Part shown: piece by piece, positions 5,686 to 8,821 of the stretch
Layout: every line of letters starts with the position of its first letter
Numbering within the stretch: position 1 is the stretch's first letter
NCBI GenBank assembly: GCA_905182935.1
Contig: CAJJDL010000116.1
Span: 1 to 8,821 of the forward strand
Source of the DNA: an uncultured Nitrospinaceae bacterium
GTDB taxonomy: Bacteria; Nitrospinota; Nitrospinia; Nitrospinales; VA-1
Reading direction: 5' to 3'
Length of the DNA: 8,821 nt
The notes under the pieces: model-generated
The model's input: the letters and a program-made list of their open reading frames with translations, nothing else
The model's database searches: none
What the model was told of the DNA's origin: nothing
Made by a program: the position numbers and the translations under genes

Positions 5686-6345
5686 ATGACTATGAAAACA
5701 ATATATCTATTCTTATTTTTTTTATTTAATTTCTTCTTAGCCTCTTCAAATTCTTATGGAAATACAAATGGGATGTCTTTTATCCCAGCCGGTAAATTTA
5801 ATATCGGAATATCTACAAAGGAAATTTATGTTGACGCATTTTATATCGACAAAACTGAAGTCACACAAAAGAAATTTAAAGAATTAATGGGGCCTTCTAT
5901 TTTTTCCTTTAGAGGTGAAAATCATCCAGCAGAACAAATAACCTGGAAAAAAGCTAATGCCTATTGCCAAAAAATTGGAAAACGACTACCGAACGAATTG
6001 GAATGGGAAAAAGCTGCTAAAGGTGGAACAAATACAAAATATTTTTGGGGTAATGAACCTGATGCAACTTATGCCTGGTATGGAGGTGATTATGATATAG
6101 GACATCATCCAGTTGGCATGAAAAAGCCCAATAGTTTCGGTTTGTTTGACACATCAGGCAATGTTTGGGAATGGACTATCAGCAAAGGTGAAACACAAAG
6201 CAAATACTCTGAAAAAAAAATAAATAAGCGGATTGCAAGAGGAGGATCATTTAATATTTCCTCAAACCTTATCACCTCATTTAGTCGAATAAGTTTATAT
6301 GCAAACAGTCGCTTATTCAATGTAGGGTTTCGCTGTGCTAAGTAA
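5686..6345 (+). CDS. Exported formylglycine-generating-enzyme-like (FGE/SUMF1) domain protein lacking catalytic cysteines
   Basis: A 219-residue protein. Residues 1-25 are a signal peptide (positive MK, then Phe/Leu-rich core, cleavage near SNSYG). The rest is a single FGE-sulfatase domain: MSFIPAGKFNIG (30-41), FYIDKTEVT (52-60), HPAEQITWKKANAYC (80-94), GKRLPNELEWEKAAKGG (98-114), FGLFDTSGNVWEWT (151-164), RIARGGSFN (182-190), NVGFRCAK at the end. True formylglycine-generating enzymes carry two cysteines shortly after the GGS motif. Here that segment reads GGSFNISSNLITSFSR, with none, so it is not expected to modify sulfatases. Such domains often act as binding modules or take part in other reactions; the substrate is unknown. 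No sulfatase gene is nearby. ATG at 5686 or 5692 are both possible starts; neither has a good ribosome binding site. Confidence 0.86.
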   Translation: MTMKTIYLFLFFLFNFFLASSNSYGNTNGMSFIPAGKFNIGISTKEIYVDAFYIDKTEVTQKKFKELMGPSIFSFRGENHPAEQITWKKANAYCQKIGKRLPNELEWEKAAKGGTNTKYFWGNEPDATYAWYGGDYDIGHHPVGMKKPNSFGLFDTSGNVWEWTISKGETQSKYSEKKINKRIARGGSFNISSNLITSFSRISLYANSRLFNVGFRCAK

Positions 6346-6363
6346 AGATAAAATCCCAAAAAC

Positions 6364-6393
6364 TTTAAGCAGGCTCCCCATAGCCTGCTTAAA
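6364..6393 (-). terminator. 12-bp perfect hairpin between converging genes
   Basis: TTTAAGCAGGCT (6364-6375) pairs perfectly with AGCCTGCTTAAA (6382-6393) around a six-base loop. On the minus strand the hairpin is followed by G, five T and further T-rich sequence, the pattern of an intrinsic terminator for the 46-residue lipoprotein gene. On the plus strand no T-run follows, but the stem may still help end transcription of the FGE-like gene, which stops 18 bases upstream. Confidence 0.7.
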
Positions 6394-6459
6394 ATCAGTT
6401 GGTACAATTAGACTATTCAAAATAAAGTCAAATAAATAGTCGAAGCTGATGATATTTAA

Positions 6460-6600
6460 TTATTTAGGAGATGTCTCTTCTGTTTGGGTTTGCTCAGAAT
6501 TTGACTCGGATTTTTCTTTACCATATTTACCATAGTCATAATCACAACCAAAAGTAAAAAGTAGTACTACTGCAATACTAAAAACCATGATTTCTTTCAT
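6460..6600 (-). CDS. Small lipoprotein, 46 residues
   Basis: The product is MKEIMVFSIAVVLLFTFG followed by C19, then DYDYGKYGKEKSESNSEQTQ and a short acidic, Thr/Pro-containing end. Residues 1-18 form a type II signal peptide with lipobox T-F-G-C. The mature peptide of 28 residues is very polar, with a Tyr/Gly start (DYDYGKYGK). The ATG at 6598-6600 is preceded by a purine-rich AAAAGGA about seven bases upstream, a fair ribosome binding site, and the gene ends before a hairpin at 6364-6393. Small entericidin-like or anchor-only lipoproteins have this layout, but I do not recognise the family. A single-gene unit converging on the FGE-like gene. Confidence 0.7.
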   Translation of the reverse strand: MKEIMVFSIAVVLLFTFGCDYDYGKYGKEKSESNSEQTQTEETSPK

Positions 6601-6627
6601 AAAAAGGTCCTTTTATATTAATAATAA

Positions 6628-6652
6628 TCTTAATATAACCATTACATTAAGA
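6628..6652. promoter_or_regulatory. Inverted repeat upstream of the 46-residue lipoprotein gene
   Basis: TCTTAAT (6628-6634) and ATTAAGA (6646-6652) form a 7-bp inverted repeat with an 11-base spacer, 28 bases upstream of the lipoprotein start. On the minus strand TATATT, a 5/6 match to a -10 box, lies inside it, 18 bases from a weak TTGGTG. The layout suits an operator over the promoter. The DNA is very AT-rich, so chance is a real possibility. Confidence 0.3.
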
Positions 6653-6664
6653 ATACACCAAACA

Positions 6665-6884
6665 ATTAAATAAATAAAATTCCAAACCAAATAGATTTTT
6701 TTTATACATTTATGTAAGTTGTACTTGGCATTTTGTAAAAGGAATTGAAGAAACGATCTATCATTCTACCAAGATACTTCAAGAAAAAACTCTTGCAAAA
6801 GATCTAAAATTCCGAACTTCGACAGGAAGGAATCTAGTTAGTCGAAAACCAGCATTGAGAGTATTGTCAACATTAAATAAATAA
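6665..6884 (+). repeat. 13-bp direct repeats bounding a start-less reading frame
   Basis: ATTAAATAAATAA occurs at 6665-6677 and 6872-6884, 207 bases apart. Both copies end in a TAA in the same frame, and the frame between (6678-6881, 68 codons) is open with a plausible protein-like composition but no ATG, GTG or TTG start near its beginning. The repeats are low-complexity and may be coincidental. Confidence 0.35.
6678..6884 (+). pseudogene. Possible gene remnant without a start codon
   Basis: A 68-codon open frame ends at TAA 6882-6884. Its later part reads KFRTSTGRNLVSRKPALRVL, richer in Arg/Gly/Pro than expected for random AT-rich spacer. There is no usable start codon in its first part; an ATT after AAAAGGA at 6740-6746 is too close to be a normal start. 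It may be the tail of a decayed gene. I do not recognise a family. The rest of the 6601-7001 spacer holds only AT-rich sequence and the signals listed separately. Confidence 0.3.
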
Positions 6885-7001
6885 TGTAAAATAATTTTAT
6901 TTAAATAGAGTAATAACATTTTTATCAATACCTTTACGTATTCTTAAAAAATAATTCAACATCCCAACCTAATACATAACTTAACATTAAGGACTCACAT
7001 T

Positions 7002-7487
7002 GTGATTGCAAAAAATAAAGTAGTAACTATGAGCTATTGCTTAAAGGATACTAAAGGCGAAGAACTGGACCGATCCGAAAAAAACAAACCATTAGAGTAC
7101 CTTCACGGTGGAGGAAATATTGTCCCAGGCTTAGAAAATGCTCTAGATGGATTGAAGGTGGATGATAAAAAAGAGGTGACCGTAAAACCCGAGGAGGGTT
7201 ATGGTAAATTTTTAGCTGACCTTAAACAAGAAGTCGACCGTAAAATGTTTCCAGCCGATCATAAAATAGCTGTAGGGATGCAGTTCATGTCAGAACTTCC
7301 TGATGGAAAAAAGCACCCGTTTAATGTAATAGAAATAAATGGTGACAAAATTCTAGTAGATGGCAATCACCCATTAGCTGGACAAACTCTTCACTTTTCC
7401 GTAGAAATCATTGACATCAGGGATGCGACCCAGGAGGAACTCCAACACGGTCATGCTCATGGCGAAGGAAGTGGTCACAATCACTAG
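7002..7487 (+). CDS. slyD: SlyD-like FKBP-type peptidyl-prolyl cis-trans isomerase
   Basis: A 161-residue FKBP isomerase of the SlyD type, a cytoplasmic folding helper that catalyses Xaa-Pro bond rotation. The FKBP part is split: residues 1-70 with EYLHGGGNIVPGLENALDG (32-50) and PEEGYGKF (63-70), and residues 119-140 with DGNHPLAGQTLHFSVEI. Between them (71-118) lies the insert-in-flap domain that gives SlyD its chaperone activity. The tail HGHAHGEGSGHNH has five histidines and could bind nickel or zinc, though it is shorter and lacks the cysteines of E. coli SlyD. The start is GTG at 7002 with AAGGA at 6989-6993, eight bases upstream; the TTG overlapping it is followed at once by a stop. 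It faces the 51-residue membrane protein gene. Confidence 0.93.
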   Translation: MIAKNKVVTMSYCLKDTKGEELDRSEKNKPLEYLHGGGNIVPGLENALDGLKVDDKKEVTVKPEEGYGKFLADLKQEVDRKMFPADHKIAVGMQFMSELPDGKKHPFNVIEINGDKILVDGNHPLAGQTLHFSVEIIDIRDATQEELQHGHAHGEGSGHNH

Positions 7488-7520
7488 TTATGGTGTTAAT
7501 TCTTTAGGAAGAGAACTTTA

Positions 7521-7676
7521 TCAAAAATTTATTTTCTTTCCACCGAATAACAATGCAGAGCCGATATGCCATGTAAATGACAAAATAACTACTACGACAC
7601 CAAGTATAACCAGACGTCGGTTAATTTTATCTCGACGTTGATTTTCTCCTGGTTCCATCGGTTCTGAGTTAGTCAT
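7521..7676 (-). CDS. Small single-span membrane protein, 51 residues
   Basis: The product begins MTNSEPMEPGENQRRDKINR, a polar, basic stretch, then has a hydrophobic span at about residues 22-44 (LVILGVVVVILSF, then THIGSALLF-like residues with Trp36 and His37) and ends FGGKKINF. Arginines before the span predict the N-terminus inside. GC content and codon use look coding, and no competing frame explains them. The start ATG at 7674-7676 has a weak GTGAGA about nine bases upstream; a second Met at residue 7 is possible. It converges on slyD, with stops 33 bases apart. I do not recognise the family. Confidence 0.6.
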   Translation of the reverse strand: MTNSEPMEPGENQRRDKINRRLVILGVVVVILSFTWHIGSALLFGGKKINF

Positions 7677-7692
7677 ACTTTATTCTCACTAG

Positions 7693-7722
7693 AGTATCCG
7701 ATTTTTAATATTTGTTGGTCAA
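7693..7722 (-). promoter_or_regulatory. Possible promoter for the 51-residue membrane protein gene
   Basis: Read on the minus strand, TTGACC (complement of 7717-7722) and GATACT (complement of 7693-7698) are 18 bases apart. They match the sigma-70 -35 and -10 boxes at 4/6 each. The start codon lies 16 bases beyond the -10 box, implying a very short leader. Confidence 0.35.
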
Positions 7723-7822
7723 TCGCTAATAACAAGATTTTTATAGACGCAGTAGCCCAACAACGATATAAAGAATATTTACAATTAAAACCAACAATCA
7801 TTCTATTCACTTAAGAATAATT

Positions 7823-8299
7823 ATGAAGTGTTATTTTAAATTTATTTATTTTTATTTTTTTCTGGGATTTGGATTTACTTTTATTATTACCAATAATGCT
7901 TTCTCTCAAGAACCTGCTGCAGAAGAAGAATTTAATGATCTAGGTTTAATTTCTTATTCTAATAATTATAAAGTAGCCCCTGAGTTAGACCATATTACCT
8001 TTCGTATCAAAAACCAATCAACACTTACAATTAATAAAATTTTTGCTTGGGTGTACCATATTTCAGAAGATGAAGAAGGAAATCCTCAAACTTTAAGCCT
8101 TGTTAACAATCCTCATCGAGGCGGAGTAATATCAATTGGAAACCCTCACCGCCCTGGTGACATAGCAGAGTGGAGATTTCCTTTGTTTAAAGCATTGACG
8201 AAAAAAAAGGTGGGAAATAAGTATGCCTTACGAGCTTCTCATAAAGGTATTTTTTTTAACAAAGTGGAACCTCCAGCAAAATCAACTAAAAAACCCTAG
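7823..8299 (+). CDS. Exported protein of unknown function, 158 residues
   Basis: Residues 1-28 form a signal peptide: basic start, a long aromatic-rich hydrophobic core (FIYFYFFLGFGFTFIIT), and a likely cleavage after AFS before QEP. The mature part opens with an acidic segment (AAEEEF), then beta-rich sequence, HITFRIKNQSTLTINKIFAW, which resembles the strand pattern of FxLYD-like or other Ig-like modules that follow the form F.(I/V)KN.S..TI. NPHR occurs twice, at 97-100 and 107-110, around GGVISIG. The end is basic and Pro-rich (PPAKSTKKP). It should be a small periplasmic or secreted beta-sandwich protein. The ATG at 7823 has no clear ribosome binding site. It converges on the XRE gene. 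Confidence 0.75.
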   Translation: MKCYFKFIYFYFFLGFGFTFIITNNAFSQEPAAEEEFNDLGLISYSNNYKVAPELDHITFRIKNQSTLTINKIFAWVYHISEDEEGNPQTLSLVNNPHRGGVISIGNPHRPGDIAEWRFPLFKALTKKKVGNKYALRASHKGIFFNKVEPPAKSTKKP

Positions 8300-8303
8300 T
8301 TGG

Positions 8304-8354
8304 AGTTAACCGCTCTATTATTCCTAAGCAGGATTCCCGTTAACTTTTTATTTT
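8304..8354 (+). terminator. Possible terminator between converging genes
   Basis: AGTTAAC (8304-8310) pairs with GTTAACT (8339-8345) and is followed by TTTTATTTT. The loop is long (28 bases) with only a small inner TCCT/AGGA pairing, so the structure is weak. The T-run and position after the stop at 8299 support termination of the exported-protein gene. Confidence 0.35.
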
Positions 8355-8649
8355 AACCATATACTTTTTCTCTTAAGGAAATATTTTCTTCCGAAATTTT
8401 GGTATATTTTTCTAAGAGATCCATATATTTTTGTTTAATAAGTAGACTACCGACATCAACAGTGGAGACTTTATTTAATTTAGACTCAGAAATGTAATCA
8501 AGTAACAACCCTAAACTTTTTGAAGGAACTTTTTTATTACTTTCTAAGTCTGAAAGGTATCCTTGACTGATACCGAGTAATGAGCAAAAATCTATTTGAG
8601 TGAGTCTAAGTATTTTTCTTTGTTCTTTAAATTTATTTATATTACCCAT
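8353..8649 (-). CDS. Small XRE-family helix-turn-helix regulator, 98 residues
   Basis: Residues about 5-57 are an XRE-type DNA-binding domain: FKEQRKILRLTQIDFCSLLG holds the first helices, then ISQGYLSDLESNKKVPS is the recognition helix and the typical turn, then LGLLLDYI. Residues about 72-96 (KQKYMDLLEKYTKISEENIS) look like a short coiled coil for dimerisation. It should bind DNA as a dimer in the cytoplasm. There is no second effector domain. The gene diverges from a possible plus-strand gene at 8702 and may control it or itself. An antitoxin role is possible by size and fold, but no toxin partner is visible in the window. The start ATG at 8647-8649 lacks a clear ribosome binding site. Confidence 0.82.
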   Translation of the reverse strand: MGNINKFKEQRKILRLTQIDFCSLLGISQGYLSDLESNKKVPSKSLGLLLDYISESKLNKVSTVDVGSLLIKQKYMDLLEKYTKISEENISLREKVYG

Positions 8650-8701
8650 CGTTATATTAATTTTATAGTTTATATAATCCGTCGATGGTCGAACCTAAAT
8701 A
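8650..8701. promoter_or_regulatory. Possible operator/promoter between the XRE gene and the right-edge frame
   Basis: A 52-base AT-rich spacer between divergent starts. TTATAT (8652-8657) and ATATAA (8672-8677) form an inverted repeat, and TCGA-TGG-TCGA (8682-8692) is a second short one. Either could be a site for the adjacent regulator. Several TATA-rich -10-like hexamers occur here on the minus strand. None is strong alone. Confidence 0.3.
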
Positions 8702-8821
8702 ATGATGAATCTTTTTAGGACTAGTCAATTAATATCTTCACCAGATTCTAGTGATTTTCTTGCTGATTACTATTCTATAAAGCTAATCATAAAGCACTTT
8801 TTTTCACCTCACTTAAGACTT
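8702..8821 (+). CDS. Start of a possible gene running off the right edge
   Basis: From ATG at 8702 (or 8705) the frame stays open for 40 codons to the end of the window. It begins MMNLFRTSQLISSPDSSDFL and continues ADYYSIKLIIKHFF. Both other forward frames and the minus-strand frames have stops in this stretch. Forty open codons in AT-rich DNA is suggestive, not proof. No ribosome binding site is apparent, and no family is recognisable from the N-terminus. Confidence 0.4.
   Translation, partial: MMNLFRTSQLISSPDSSDFLADYYSIKLIIKHFFSPHLRL

Noticed and set aside
7411..7641. A 76-codon plus-strand frame after slyD
   Set aside because: It overlaps the end of slyD and runs opposite the better-supported 51-residue membrane protein gene.

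Overview
The window reads as AT-rich bacterial DNA from a Gram-negative organism. It encodes several lipoproteins with lipoboxes, signal peptides, a SlyD-type FKBP prolyl isomerase and a DUF6279-type lipoprotein, a family I associate with Proteobacteria. No gene here fixes the genus. A marine or environmental proteobacterium, or a neighbouring lineage, is a guess from the low GC and the many small exported proteins.

Left part, 1-2023, looks like accessory or decayed prophage DNA. It starts with the end of a cut-off gene coupled to a 31-residue membrane protein on the plus strand. Facing these is an M15-type peptidase (endolysin-like, minus strand), whose start codon sits 4 bases beyond the T-tract of a terminator. 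That terminator ends a small lipoprotein gene that appears broken by an in-frame TGA. A Cro/C1-type regulator diverges from the lipoprotein, and a second small lipoprotein follows. The part ends at an intact tRNA-Pro(GGG) gene. No integrase is visible.

Middle part, 2024-5400: a DUF6279-like lipoprotein (minus) lies between the tRNA and a degenerate sequence at 3024-3055 that resembles the tRNA's 3' half. It is followed by a J-domain protein carrying four MORN repeats (plus), an exported pentapeptide-repeat protein built from two tandem copies of a Cys-bounded unit (minus), and an intact ArsC-type arsenate reductase (plus).

Right part, 5401-8821: an exported formylglycine-generating-enzyme-like protein lacking the catalytic cysteines (plus), a 46-residue lipoprotein (minus) facing it across a 12-bp hairpin, a gene-poor stretch with a start-less reading frame bounded by 13-bp direct repeats, a SlyD-like FKBP isomerase (plus), a 51-residue single-span membrane protein (minus), an exported protein of unknown function (plus), a small XRE regulator (minus), and the start of a possible gene running off the right edge (plus).

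Genes mostly alternate in strand and do not form long operons, so they read as independent single-gene units. The least ordinary items are the duplicated CxxC pentapeptide protein, the J-MORN fusion, the terminator against the peptidase start, and the tRNA-like remnant. I did not find a clear multi-gene defence or metabolic system.
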